Source of the DNA: Lophius americanus
Taxonomy: Eukaryota; Chordata; Actinopteri; Lophiiformes; Lophiidae
Assembly (NCBI GenBank): GCA_037951165.1
Contig: JBBDHG010000127.1
Coordinates: 391,001 to 455,000 of the forward strand
Length of the DNA: 64,000 bases
Direction of reading: 5' to 3'
Both the position numbers and the translations under genes were made by a program. Below, one piece after another: positions 27,675-37,708 of the stretch. The notes beneath the pieces were generated by a model. That model saw nothing but the letters and a program-made list of their open reading frames with translations. It was not told the origin of the DNA and made no database searches. Within the stretch, counting starts at the first letter, position 1. Each line of letters starts with the position of its first letter.

Positions 27675-28528
27675 TTTATTCTAATTTGATATTTGCTAGA
27701 CTCAGTACTTCAGTACAGTGCTGGCTGGACGCGCACATCCTCTGAACTAAAATTGTCAATTTTGGCTAAAAATCATCACTGTTTTTTTTCACATGACAAG
27801 CAGAAAGAATATTGCAAACAGCTCAATCCTCACAGTTTTATTAAAATTCAAACAAACAACACAAACAGAAAGGCAGGATTTCTGATTTTGTATTAACAGA
27901 GGGTGACACCACTTTGAGCTTCAGGGATAATTAGCAGCAAAATTGAGGGTTGTTCTCTTTTCAGTATTTCCTTGTGTTTGTGTGTATGTGTGTGTTTGTC
28001 TGTTTTCTTTGTGTCGCTGACCTTAGTTCCATTTGGCCAATGTGTTGTGATGTGGTTTTAACAAGCAGGCTCGGCTATGGAAAGCATTTTCTATTTTAAC
28101 AGAGAGTTTACGTAAACTTTGTGGCCAAAGCAAGACAGCATTGTTGTTTGTGCCAGTTAAGAAATTGCATGACTGCGCAGGGCATCTGGTAATCAAACCC
28201 AAACCTAATAAACATAAAGATAAATAAATGCTTTTCATGAGGTCAGTGTCACACTCTAGGTAAACTATTAGTCTCTATACACTCCATCCAACACTGTGTC
28301 AGAGAATCTACACTAATTCAACCAAGAGGGAAATAACATCAGAAAGGTCCCTACTGCCCTTTTTTTTCTTCTCCCCTATCCCTTCAGATGAAATCCCGAT
28401 GGAAAGGCCTGAGTTTAACAGAGTTCTGCATCTTATCTTGAGCTCCGGAGCAAAACAGAGACTCGCCAGACTCTGCTTCTGTGTCTTTTCCTTTCAACAT
28501 TCCCGAATCTCCAGCAATCCCAGATCCT
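27675..28528 (-). other. ebf1: ebf1 3' UTR (proximal end tentative)
   Basis: Sequence after the TAG stop on the minus strand has no open frame and becomes A/T-rich. AATAAA hexamers occur on the minus strand at 27,837-27,842 and 27,675-27,680; the second is followed by GT/AT-rich sequence (gtgatatatgtgat), as expected for cleavage. A longer form is possible: A/T-rich sequence with homopolymer tracts continues to about 27.1 kb, and an ATTAAA with a GT-rich follow-on lies near 25,570. The end is therefore not fixed by sequence alone. Confidence 0.5.
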
Positions 28529-28560
28529 CTACATGGGTGGAACGATCATCCCGGGAATCG
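28529..28560 (-). CDS. ebf1: ebf1 exon 16 coding part (C-terminus and stop)
   Basis: The last 32 coding bases follow a tttgtgg-ctgc context read in reverse as an AAAGCAG acceptor. CG completes alanine, then the codons give IPGMIVPPM and a TAG stop. The IVPPM ending is shared by vertebrate EBF proteins (AISGMIVPPM in EBF1 as remembered), so this very short reading frame is secure despite its size. The rest of the exon is 3' UTR. The polypyrimidine tract before the acceptor is weak, which could leave room for competition with the alternative exon upstream. Confidence 0.93.
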
Positions 28561-28898
28561 CTGCTTTGTGGGAAAAGAGGGGGAGGAAGATAGGGGGTTG
28601 TGGGGGGTGTAAAGAAATAAAGAGAGAGGGAGAGAGGTCAGTCATGTCGTTGCTGGGTTTCATCTGTCATCACAACAGTCACATAACAGAAATGTGCTCC
28701 AGCATCTGGTGAACAAAGACAAGACTCCCTCATTATCTCGCTGATTCCCAATGACAAAACTTTTCTACGCTAGCTGGCGCAAATTCAGGATGTCGTTCAA
28801 CTTTTTGTCGAATGTCTGAATAGCATGCAAGAGCCGCCACAGTCGGCTGTTGACGTCCAATGTGCGTCATGGAGCAGATTTAAAACACGAGCGAGGGA

Positions 28899-28923
28899 TA
28901 GAGAGAGAGAGAGTGAGAGAGAA

Positions 28924-28966
<43 letters not shown>
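28899..28966. repeat. (GA)n microsatellite
   Basis: GA repeat with three interruptions, in intron 15. Confidence 0.95.
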
Positions 28967-29738
28967 CGGCGGAGTCGGAGAGATGATGAAATTCTACTCA
29001 ACAGGCGGACATGGAAATGGAATCTATGAGATTTTCATGGGACGTTTTATTCACGTTTTTAGCTTCTTATAGCCTTCATCTGGTACCGACATCCTCACCT
29101 CTTCACTCCCACAGCCCCCTCACCCCACTCCCTTCCCCCCGTTTAACACAGCAGCCATCACAAGGAAGAATTTTTCATATAACATATTGATTCCCCTCTC
29201 TCTTCAATTCACTAATTCCCTGGTTATTTCCTAAGTGTCTCTGGCTGTGTGTGTGTACGTGTGCTTGTGTGTTCAGAGCACAGTGGCCAATGGCCTTTGG
29301 GTCATCATGGTCAGCGCTCATCAACACCGACAGAGGAAGTGAGGATGTGCTTAGCTTTGGGCTCTGATAAAGATTCCCATCCATCATTTCTCTCTTTCAG
29401 GATCTCAACACCATACCACATCCTGCCTAGACGAATAGACACTGGGTGCTTTGGATGGAAATGGGCGAAGAGCATGACCTGTGGTGGCATAACAGGCCCC
29501 CCATCTACTACCTCCATACAGAGAAACCGGCTGGAGCATGGGCAGGAAGCAGGAAGGGAAACAGGAAATGGGAGACATGTGGCGTGACATGCTGCTTCTC
29601 AGACAAGAGTGACAAATAAAACCGGGAAACAGAAGGAAGGGTACGACAGGATGAGCCAGTGGTGTGAATGAGCAGAGCGGGATAGCGTGGCGTGGAAAGA
29701 TGACAAGAGAGAGAACATTAAAGAGAAGAATATCATAC

Positions 29739-29807
29739 TTCAGGAGAAGGCCAGGCCCTGCAGAGCGTTGGCTGATGAGTACTTGCTAGAGTCCACAAAA
29801 GACTGAT
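29739..29807 (-). CDS. ebf1: Candidate alternative C-terminal exon of ebf1
   Basis: Between exons 15 and 16 the minus strand has a strong acceptor (pyrimidine-rich tract ending cactatag) followed by an open stretch in exactly the phase left by exon 15. With that G it reads D, then QSFVDSSKYSSANAL and QGLAFS, then TGA. A possible donor, GAA|gtatga, follows one base after the stop, making a 69-nt cassette. Splicing it in would replace AIPGMIVPPM with a 22-residue tail. Because the stop sits at the last exon junction, the mRNA should escape nonsense-mediated decay. Open frame, phase match and acceptor quality are seen; expression is inferred. Confidence 0.6.
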
Positions 29808-30057
29808 CTATAGTGAGGAAGGAGAGGTTTCAAGGAGAGTAGAGATAGGAATATGGGAGTGGGGGGTAAAGAGGAGGGTAAAAAAAGAAAATTTGAGAAA
29901 GAGGAGGGAGTAAAATTGAAAAATTGTTAGCATAATGAAGTGAAAGAGAGCAGGAATAAAGCTTTATGAGGATTAATAGACTTGTTTTTTTTTAATAAAA
30001 GTTCACATTAAAAAAAGTTGCTCCAGTTTCAATAGACAACATGTGAGTAGATGCTAC

Positions 30058-30255
30058 CTTGCAGGCTGTTAGAATTAACGCTGGTGCAGGTGGGTGGAGG
30101 GGAGTTCTGGGGTCGCACGACCGGGGCAAATGCGCTCTTCTGCTTCACGGCGGCAGACACCATGTTGGCTGGAGAGAAGGAGAAGATGCCGGAGGAGCTG
30201 CTGCAGTTAGAGGGCAGGCTGGTCGACGAGGCCATGGTGGGGCTTGAGGGGACGA
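30058..30255 (-). CDS. ebf1: ebf1 exon 15 (transactivation tail)
   Basis: This 198-nt exon (2 nt, 65 codons, 1 nt) encodes VPSSPTMASSTSLPSNCSSS, GIFSFSPANMVSAAVKQKSA and FAPVVRPQNSPPPTCTS, ending VNSNSLQ. The FSPANMVSA and VKQKSAFAPVVRPQ motifs are the strongest evidence for EBF1. There is one extra alanine (SAAVKQ) relative to the mammalian protein as I remember it. Acceptor ttctcag is good; donor CAAG|gtagca is only moderate (C at +5). The final G can join CG of exon 16 (alanine) or AT of the alternative exon at 29.8 kb (aspartate). Confidence 0.97.
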
Positions 30256-31597
30256 CTGAGAACAGAGGCGGGCAGGAAAGGTGGGGTAATGTGGGTTCAT
30301 GGAAAGAACATCAGGGAGGAATGACAGGGAGGAAAGACGGAATGGGGGAAATAAGGTTAGAGAGAAGACCGAGGGCAGAGGACAGGCAGACGGGACGAAC
30401 AGAAAGGGACTGGTCAGTGGATGATGGTAGGAGGGACAATATTTTAGATTCAGATCACCTGGAAATTAAATATTTCATAGCTAAGACAAACATGTGTTAA
30501 GTACAAAAAGCAGCCCAACCCCCCGGAAAGGCTTAATTAAACTCAAAACTTATGAGCTACTACAGTTTTCGAATGATTCAGTCTCTAAAAGCTTAGCGTG
30601 CTAGTGGTCAACAGCCAAAGGTTGAACTCCCTAAAACATAACAATTCCATATGAATATGTTGATTTTTCATGTAAATATCTGAAATCCTCAACATGAGGT
30701 GTGTGTTATCATGAAAGCTCTGGATTACACACACACAGAAAAACACTATGAAATGTGAGACATTATACGAGATTGCTATTAACTAGAAACGTTGTTTCAT
30801 GTATGTATGCTGTATGTCACAGTCCTTAGAACTAGCCACGTATAAAAATGATCAGAAAGATATCCTAACACCCAAATCCTTTCCTCTCTCTTACATCATC
30901 CCCGTAATCCACTTCTCCTGGGTTTGTCTTTTGTGTGCTAATACACTAAGAGCATTTTCCCCCTCAGTGATTTTACAATCAACCAAGTCGTATTTCACCT
31001 GCCCTCTGATATCTGCTTCTGCCTTTATTGTTGTTATTATCCAACACTTAGCTTTTATGGCTCTTCCTGACAAATCCTTGCAATAAAGTCATAATCCATT
31101 TATGAAGGGGCCTAACTAATCAATTAATGAAAATTGGACCTACAAAGGCAGGCCAGGGGCCATTGATTGAAAGTGTCTGTGTGGGGCCGATGAGCCTGTT
31201 AAAATACTTGTTAACACCCAGGAATCAAAGCGCTGGAATGGAATTGCTTCTCTAGCAATTAGTTTATTGATTTAATCAAGGGTCTTTAATGTAGAGGGTG
31301 TATGTGTGTGTGTGTGTGAGCAGAGGTGGTGGGGTGTATGTGTAGGGGTGGGGGGAGCTAGGTGATCTGCTCCCCTGGCCAATAAAGTGGGGATTTGTGT
31401 TTGACTCTGTTCTTAAAGAAACAGATGAGCCAGCTGAACTGCATGACTCTCCTAATGTGTCACTTCTCATTTACACCTCCTCTTTTCTGTTCCAGGGAAA
31501 CACCGTTTCTTTCATGTTCAAAGGTCGCTGTTTTGCATGCCTTGATTTTGTCATGATCTCTCTGTTTTGATAACTAGTATGTGGTGTATTTACTCAC
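30256..31597 (-). other. ebf1: ebf1 intron 14
   Basis: 1,342 nt, bounded by gtgagt and ttctcag. The 31.09-31.29 kb part is A/T-rich with several TAAT/ATTA cores and looks like a regulatory element; a short (GT)n lies at 31.30 kb. Confidence 0.9.
31085..31290. promoter_or_regulatory. Candidate conserved element in intron 14
   Basis: Repeat-free block with AACTAATCAATTAATG, AGCAATTAG and ATTGATTTAATC cores. Such homeodomain-rich islands inside developmental regulator genes are frequently enhancers; this is inference from composition. Confidence 0.28.
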
Positions 31598-31777
31598 TGG
31601 CATAGGGCGAGTTGCCTGCAGATCCATTGAGGAAGTTCGGTGAGGTGCCCAAGGTTGCCATGCCAGAGTTAGCATAGCCATTCATGCTAGAGGAGACAGA
31701 ACTGTAGCTACTCTGCTGGGGAGTGGAGCTGGGGACATAACCATGAGGGGACACACTGCTTGTGGTCCTACTGAAAC
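31598..31777 (-). CDS. ebf1: ebf1 exon 14 (Ser/Thr/Pro-rich transactivation tail)
   Basis: This 180-nt exon encodes GFSRTTSSVSPHGYVPSSTP, then a serine/tyrosine-rich segment, MNGYANSGMATLGTSPNFLN and GSAGNSPYA. It starts by completing a glycine codon and leaves a single A that makes isoleucine with exon 15. The acceptor is cgtag and the donor GCCA|gtgagt. The low-complexity, Ser/Thr/Pro/Gly-rich make-up is typical of the EBF transactivation domain. SSVSPHGYVP and LNGSA.NSPYA point to EBF1 rather than EBF2 or EBF3, which I remember with SPRGY and NSPYG or GSPYG. Confidence 0.96.
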
Positions 31778-32934
31778 CTACGGACGGGGATGAAGAAGAA
31801 TAGAATATAGGTGTTAGGGCACAGTAGATGACAAATGCAATGCTAACAATTATTATTTTCCCGGCGTGGATGATGGACAAAGCAATAAAAGCTAAAATAA
31901 GTATTTGAAAAAAAAAGCATAAGGTCTAGCAAGAAAGCGATAAGCAGTGCAGCACTTACTCTGGAATCAAACCAGTAAAACAAGAGGCCTTTAACCTTAC
32001 TGGCTGCTCTCCAAAATGAGATGTATTTTTAAGGCAATTAACACTCAAAGGCCCCCGTAGCTCTCCTGTAATTTATAAAGAATGAGGCCAGTTTTTCTGA
32101 CAGGACCTTTTCCTCTTTTCTTGCTTTACAGGTACAGCGAACAGAAAGAGGACAAGATGACGAAGAGACTATAAATATATATCTGAGGTCCAATATTCTG
32201 ACACTGGATGAAGAAATTAGGTAGAATTGAACATTGGGAATTTCTTGTCTTTGAGGCCTGGACCGTACTGCTCCAGGCAGCTGTAAGAGCTTTATCCTTC
32301 ATAACTAGGTACCACCAATCCACCACCCTCATCTGTGCAGAGTTGGGGACTGTAGAACAGAATGTACGCAGCTGATATCGGCCCGTTTCTTAGCATCTGA
32401 GCATGTTTCCAGGTGAAGATGATGGACAGAGGAAGTGGCGACGGAGCTCATTGGAAGTATTGAGATGAATCTAGAGGCTGGTCCATCCACTCTCCGCTCC
32501 TGATACATGTGATGAATCACCAGTGACTGCACCCACATCTCTCTCTGTCAGAGAGGGGCCGACCCCAGTCTAATACACACACCCTTAGGACCCGCTCATA
32601 TTTCTCCATTCCACTCCATCCATGTCTCTCTTTTTCTCCATTCCTCACTCTCTTCCCTTCATTCTTTCCTCCTTTCAAGTTTTCTCTGCTGCATCCTGTG
32701 GCGTCCCCTCCTCCTGCTCCTCCTCCTGCTCTTGCCCCCCTTTCTCAGAGTCTTCTTTATTTGCTCCACACTCTTAAATCACCCTCTCTGAATTTCCCAC
32801 ATGAAAAATAAAAACTCCCTACTGCATTATTCATCTTTACTATCCATCCCTCTTCCAAAAAAGAAAAAGAAATACATCCTCGCCACATTTCCCATGATTA
32901 CAGAGTCTAATTGCTTCCTGTTCAGTTTGCTCAC
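31778..32934 (-). other. ebf1: ebf1 intron 13
   Basis: 1,157 nt, bounded by gtgagc and cgtag. It has a pyrimidine-rich stretch on the + strand at 32.60-32.80 kb. A 69-codon open frame at 32.33-32.54 kb (minus) has no resemblance to EBF and no convincing donor. Confidence 0.9.
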
Positions 32935-33097
32935 CCTGATTGGCTGTCTGTGCCACCTCCGACCCAGTAAAGGAGTTTACAGCCATCATGCCAGCATGGA
33001 CAGAGCCGCTGCCAAGACTGGATAGCTGGTTGTGCCCTCGTGGCACTGTTGTGTAGAGGGCCTCTGCGATGTCCGCCGCTCGTTTCAGAATCATCTC
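32935..33097 (-). CDS. ebf1: ebf1 exon 13 (helix 2, second copy, and linker)
   Basis: This 163-nt exon (54 codons plus one base) begins EMILKRAADIAEALYTTVPR, the second copy of helix 2, and continues through HAGMMAVNSFTG to SEVAQTANQ. The acceptor is ttttcag and the donor CAGG|gtgagc. After NSFTG it lacks most of the QLAVNV block I remember in mammalian EBF1, and it has an extra T before VPRGHNQ. The exon is therefore more diverged than its neighbours, as expected where the structured region passes into the flexible transactivation tail. Confidence 0.95.
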
Positions 33098-33639
33098 CTG
33101 AAAAGGAGGAAGGAAAAAAAGAGCTGTGGTCAGCAACAGAAGCAAGAGGGAAGAGTAGAAGAGAAAATATGCACTTGAAGCAGAGTTTATGGTCTCCCAA
33201 GAATGTGAGATCTCCACTCGAGATATTGCACATGATCGTAGTAGGCTGAGTGGTTTTTATCAGTGGTCACTGGGAGTGGTGGGATTAGTTCCAGTAAATG
33301 GAGGAAAGCCTCATTAACAGAATCATCAAATCTGAAGTCTGCCTCTCGCTCTCATCCTCCAGCATCATGTTTCCATTCTCTCCACCTCCTCCTCATTTGC
33401 CCCCGTACTCTTCCCATTCTCGTCTCTTCCCCCTACATTTAGTTTTTATTGTATTATTCCTCCCTTTATTCCCACATGCGTATTTGTGAGAGTCAGACTC
33501 TGTCAGAACTCACCGGAGCTCTGCGGGGCCGGCACAGATGCTGCCTTTGATGCCGCCCGCAGTCTCAACCAAAAACATCATCCGATCTAAGGGAAGATAT
33601 TGATGTTTGTGTGCATGCTTTTTTAATGTCAGTGTTTAC
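33098..33639 (-). other. ebf1: ebf1 intron 12
   Basis: A short 542-nt intron between the two helix-2 exons, bounded by gtaaac and tttcag. It carries a G/C-rich, splice-flanked 73-nt segment at 33,514-33,586, described as a finding. Confidence 0.9.
33514..33586 (-). other. Candidate stop-introducing cassette in ebf1 intron 12
   Basis: A G/C-rich 73-nt segment is bounded on the minus strand by an acceptor (cttcccttag) and a consensus-like donor (CTCCG|gtgagt). Following exon 12 in phase 0 it reads ATC GGA TGA, a stop after two codons, and its length is not a multiple of three. If used it would truncate the protein between the two helix-2 copies and expose the mRNA to decay. There is no sign that it encodes protein in any frame joined to exon 13. 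Confidence 0.25.
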
Positions 33640-33705
33640 CTGGTTATTGTGAGGCATCCCATACAAAGCCTCTACTAGGTCTGCTGCTCTCTTTAGGATC
33701 ACCTC
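33640..33705 (-). CDS. ebf1: ebf1 exon 12 (helix 2, first copy)
   Basis: This 66-nt, 22-codon exon reads EVILKRAADLVEALYGMPHN and ends NQ. It encodes one copy of the duplicated second helix of the vertebrate COE helix-loop-helix-loop-helix region, which mediates dimerisation. Acceptor tctag and donor CAG|gtaaac are good. Both ends are in phase 0 and the length is a multiple of three, so skipping it would leave the downstream frame intact. Exon 13 opens with a near copy of the same helix. Confidence 0.97.
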
Positions 33706-34649
33706 CTAGAATCAAGAGAGAGAAAAGGGATTGATCATGGGTGTGATGGCTGAAAGAGTTCAGTCACTTTTAGAACATTTCACGCCTCGCATTATGCTGC
33801 GAATGCAGAACAGAGGGCGCAAGTAAAAAAGGAGAGAGAGACAGAGCAAAGGGAAGGAAGAGAAATGGGCCTGTCCTGATACTTTGTTACTTGCCAGGCA
33901 GTTTGGGAGACCAGAGTTAAGATACTGTTATCTCTGAATAAAACATGAGCCTATATCTCTTTATCAGTCAACCATCTTCTACGTCTTCTCCTCCCCACTG
34001 TCACTGCCAGATCATGAATCCACCGCACATGATCACACATCAATCTCATTTAACACAACATATCATCAGGTTGATGGCTATACAACTCCCCTCGTCAGCT
34101 GGGACACACCCGTCTCTTGCCCTGCATTAACCCTGGTAATGATCCAAGTGAATAGCCCCGCATCCACTTTGTGTGATAAATGTAGAACATCATTGCTCAG
34201 GTGAAAAGCATAGAGTGGAATTTACCACATCAAACATTTATCCTTACACATTATACTGTAGCGGTTTCTCCACACTCATTTTCTACCACTTACCCTCCTT
34301 TCTCCCTTCTCTGTCTCTATTCTTTCGCCCTCTGAGTGTATGAGTGTCAGACTCCAGGCAGTTGTTATATGTGTGTGTGTATGATGTAGACACCTACAGC
34401 CCTACGAAACCCTTTTTAAAAGTTAATGTGCCGGGGCCAGGATATATGCTGGAGGCGCGACAACCAGAAAATTGCAGCCCCCCCTTCCCTCCAACCTTCC
34501 CCTCATTTCGTTCTCTCCCTCCTTCTCTTACACTCGCACACACACGCTGTGTGCTATACCCTTCTGAGTGTATCCCTCGCTGTGAACAAGCCCCGGAGCA
34601 TGTGTGCTCTCTGTTCCGTGACACACCGCCTTTCAATCAGACCTCATAT

Positions 34650-34683
34650 CACACACACGCACACACACACACACACACACACG

Positions 34684-34714
<31 letters not shown>

Positions 34715-34735
34715 GCACACACACACACACACACA
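34650..34735. repeat. (CA)n microsatellite
   Basis: CA repeat with cg and aa interruptions, in intron 11. Confidence 0.95.
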
Positions 34736-36602
34736 GTCAAAAACCGCTCACACACATCCATGCTCATGTGGAGGCTGTCGAGCACGCCCAGGACATGACG
34801 AGAGGGTCAGCAAAGCAATAAAGATTGTTGAGCGCTGTCCGAGGTGCTAAATTCACTCAATAATGGGAGCGCTGCCTCTGTGTTAACCTCCCATTACTAG
34901 CACTATCTGGGAGAAGCAGAGATGGAGGGGGGGGAGAGAGACGGAAAGAGGGGAAACCAGAGAGGAGGCCTGCTTGAGGTGATTGAGAGATGTAGAGGCC
35001 CTAGGAAGGTAAGTGGTTCTTTAGTATGTATGCACCACTCCTCGCTTCCTTCTCTCTGCTTTTCCTCAACTCCTCATGCCTCCCAGGGATTGCTAGATAG
35101 GTAGATGGATGGATGATGGGATGGAGGATGAGAAGGAGGGGATGTGAGGGAAGTGTGAGGCATTAGGACACAAGCAGATCAGCATCTGCTGTGCAATGGT
35201 GTTCAAGGAGGACGCGTCAAACCTTAGTCACTTCATCAGAAACTCCCACTCTTCTTTTGCACCAGCTCTGATTCCGACATAAACGTATACTCCTGTCTGT
35301 AGCTCCACCAGCTTCCCCTGCATTTCCAAACTAGTCTCTATTGCCTTTCTTTCCTCCTTTTCCTCTCTTCTTCGCCCTATTAATCACTCTCTTGTGGTCC
35401 TGTGCCCTGTCAGTCTCTCGTTAGCTAAGGGATCTGTCCAGTGGCTAAACGCGATTAGGCAGAGCTCCAGAGTCGTTCTGATAAACAGATAAATGTGGTT
35501 AGTGCCATGCTGCCTCCCTTGCTCTGCTGCTGTAAGGGGAGACCATTTCCTGGGCGCAGGGTCTCTTCCCGTAAAGTCAGGCCCACAGAGACGTCAACAG
35601 GAAGGGGAACCTGATCCAGAGCAGAGTCTGGCCTCGTCTGGCAAGGCGGTCACTCATTAGCCAACCCCAGACCCCCAGCTACACCACAGCGTTGGCTGGC
35701 TGGGCCTGAGCTACCCAGCACTCGTCACTGTGACGGCCAGACTATTAGCCTCTGCACTGTATGGGGGCTGTGTTAGCTGGACACAGGATCATTACTACAA
35801 TGTACAGAGACAGAACAGGAATTGGCAGATATCCTGCTCAGTGCGGGATCATTAAGAACTTTCAACTAGATAGATATAGATTATATTCCTAATCAATTTA
35901 ATACTGATTAAAAAGTGAAAAACGAACACCTACACAGTGGTCTTGCAAAAAAAAAACTTGTGAATAAACATTTGTAAGACTAAGAAGTTGCCCCTCTCCT
36001 TCCCCTCTGTCTCATGATTAAGGCCAAGAGTTGAGAGAATTGTGGTCAACAAACTATTATTACCTCAATAAAGGCACAAATCGATAGAGATGAAATGAAC
36101 AACGGGGGCTGCTAGCTACCGCTGTCTCTGAGACAGACACACCATGGAGTGAGGGAGGAAGAGGAGGTGAGGAGATGGATGGATACAAAAATATTTAGAG
36201 AGATACAGGGGGTTGATAGGCTAAAGACCAGGACAACATCACCAGGACAAGTCTCGTATCCAGCAGACATGACAAACAGCGAGGACAAGTGATTTCTCCT
36301 TATTCCTTTTGCATCTACCTGGGCTCTCCATCTCTGTCTCATGGTGACTTCTCTCAACAAAGTGTGTGTGAACACATACGGATACAGAGGAGAGTGTGTT
36401 GGTTCATTTATACGTGTGTATATGTGTGTGCGTCGGTATGTGTGTGGGTGTGTGTGTGTGTGCTGGAAGTAATAAAGTCCACCCGGGGTTGACTTCGATC
36501 CACTGACCCAGCAGGAGGTAAGACTGGACAGCTATGATGGATCACCTAACCTGCTTCTACCTCTCTCTTCCTCTCTCCCCTCAACCTTCTATCCACCCTC
36601 TT

Positions 36603-36605
<3 letters not shown>

Positions 36606-36653
<48 letters not shown>

Positions 36654-36662
36654 CTCTCTCTC
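36606..36662. repeat. (TC)n microsatellite
   Basis: TC repeat in a longer pyrimidine-rich segment of intron 11. Confidence 0.95.
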
Positions 36663-37029
36663 CCTTTTCCTCTCTCCACCCATCCCTTTTCTCTCCCACT
36701 TTGCCAGTCCAAATGACCTTATACTCAGTGGAAGGATGAATAGAGTTGCTTGTGTGTCAGCTACGCAAATAAAGCATTTGTTTGAGCCGAAAATGACCAT
36801 GAACATTTGATATATTGTTTATGTGCATGCCGTATAATGTCATGTATAGCCTCCTATCTACAACATAGTCACTGCACTGTATGTGAGGTCATGCTGCCCT
36901 TGTTCCATGTATATCCATATATGCTATGAAACTCTAGAAGTTGTCAATACCTATATTGACAATGGTAAAATAACGGTGTGTTTCAACCAGTATGAGCACA
37001 GAAACATGAGAGGAGTGGAGACACTGTAC

Positions 37030-37118
37030 CTTGGGTAATCTTTCTTGGTCTCCAGGATGTCTGGGGATGACCTTCTGTAACCTCTGGAAGCCGTAGTCTA
37101 TGGTGGGCTCATTCAACG
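37030..37118 (-). CDS. ebf1: ebf1 exon 11 (helix 1 of the HLH region)
   Basis: This 89-nt exon (2 nt, then 29 codons) encodes LNEPTIDYGFQRLQKVIP and RHPGDQERLPK. It links the IPT/TIG domain to the COE-type helix-loop-helix; the amphipathic DYGFQRLQKVIPR stretch is helix 1. The acceptor is atcag and the donor AAG|gtacag. It ends in phase 0, so it can be spliced to exon 12 or directly to exon 13 without breaking frame. GDQER replaces the GDPER I remember in mammals. Confidence 0.97.
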
Positions 37119-37572
37119 CTGATCACAAATAGAAAGAGAGACAGAAAAGAAAAAAAACCCCAAATGTTTAATGTTTGATTCTCAATAATGAAACAGTGAC
37201 TGTTCAAAACTGAGAGATACAGCAGAGAAAGGAGCAATTCTCTCCTACAGTCAAAATAACTGAATTAGGCATAGTTTCACATGAATATTTCAACATTAAA
37301 CTAAACATACTGAAAATGTGGGTGTTCTCTATTAAGTCTGGTGTGTGTCTTTGTTTGCCTGTGATGTAATGAATCTCTCTATGTCACTTTCTTTGGTGGT
37401 TAATAAAAAGACTGTCAGGAATCAGGCAGAGTGTGTGTGCAGGCGTGTGAGTGTGAGTGTGTGTCCTGTGGTCTTGCGTTGATCAGCGACTAATATAAGC
37501 AATTACAGAGCCTGGTTCCAATATAACAAAGGCTTGATCGCTCCGGGGAACAAGCTAAACACACACTAACTA

Positions 37573-37708
<136 letters not shown>

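Larger units (their letters stand above)
28561..30057 (-). other. ebf1: ebf1 intron 15
   Basis: 1,497 nt, bounded by gtagca and AAAGCAG. It contains the candidate alternative terminal exon (29,739-29,807) and a (GA)n tract at 28.90-28.97 kb. Confidence 0.88.
33706..37029 (-). other. ebf1: ebf1 intron 11
   Basis: 3,324 nt, bounded by gtacag and tctag. It contains (CA)n at 34.65-34.74 kb, (TC)n at 36.61-36.66 kb and a unique-looking block at 35.38-35.80 kb with RUNX-like and GATA-like motifs. Confidence 0.9.

Noticed and set aside
30051..30500. 149-codon + strand open frame overlapping 30.06-30.26 kb
   Set aside because: It is the antisense of ebf1 exon 15 followed by purine-rich intron; no independent coding signal.
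32329..32538. 69-codon minus-strand open frame in intron 13
   Set aside because: No EBF similarity, no suitable donor, and phase does not fit exons 13 and 14.
34344..34850. 168-codon open frame with poly(His-Thr)
   Set aside because: The frame is kept open by a (CA)n microsatellite and is not coding.
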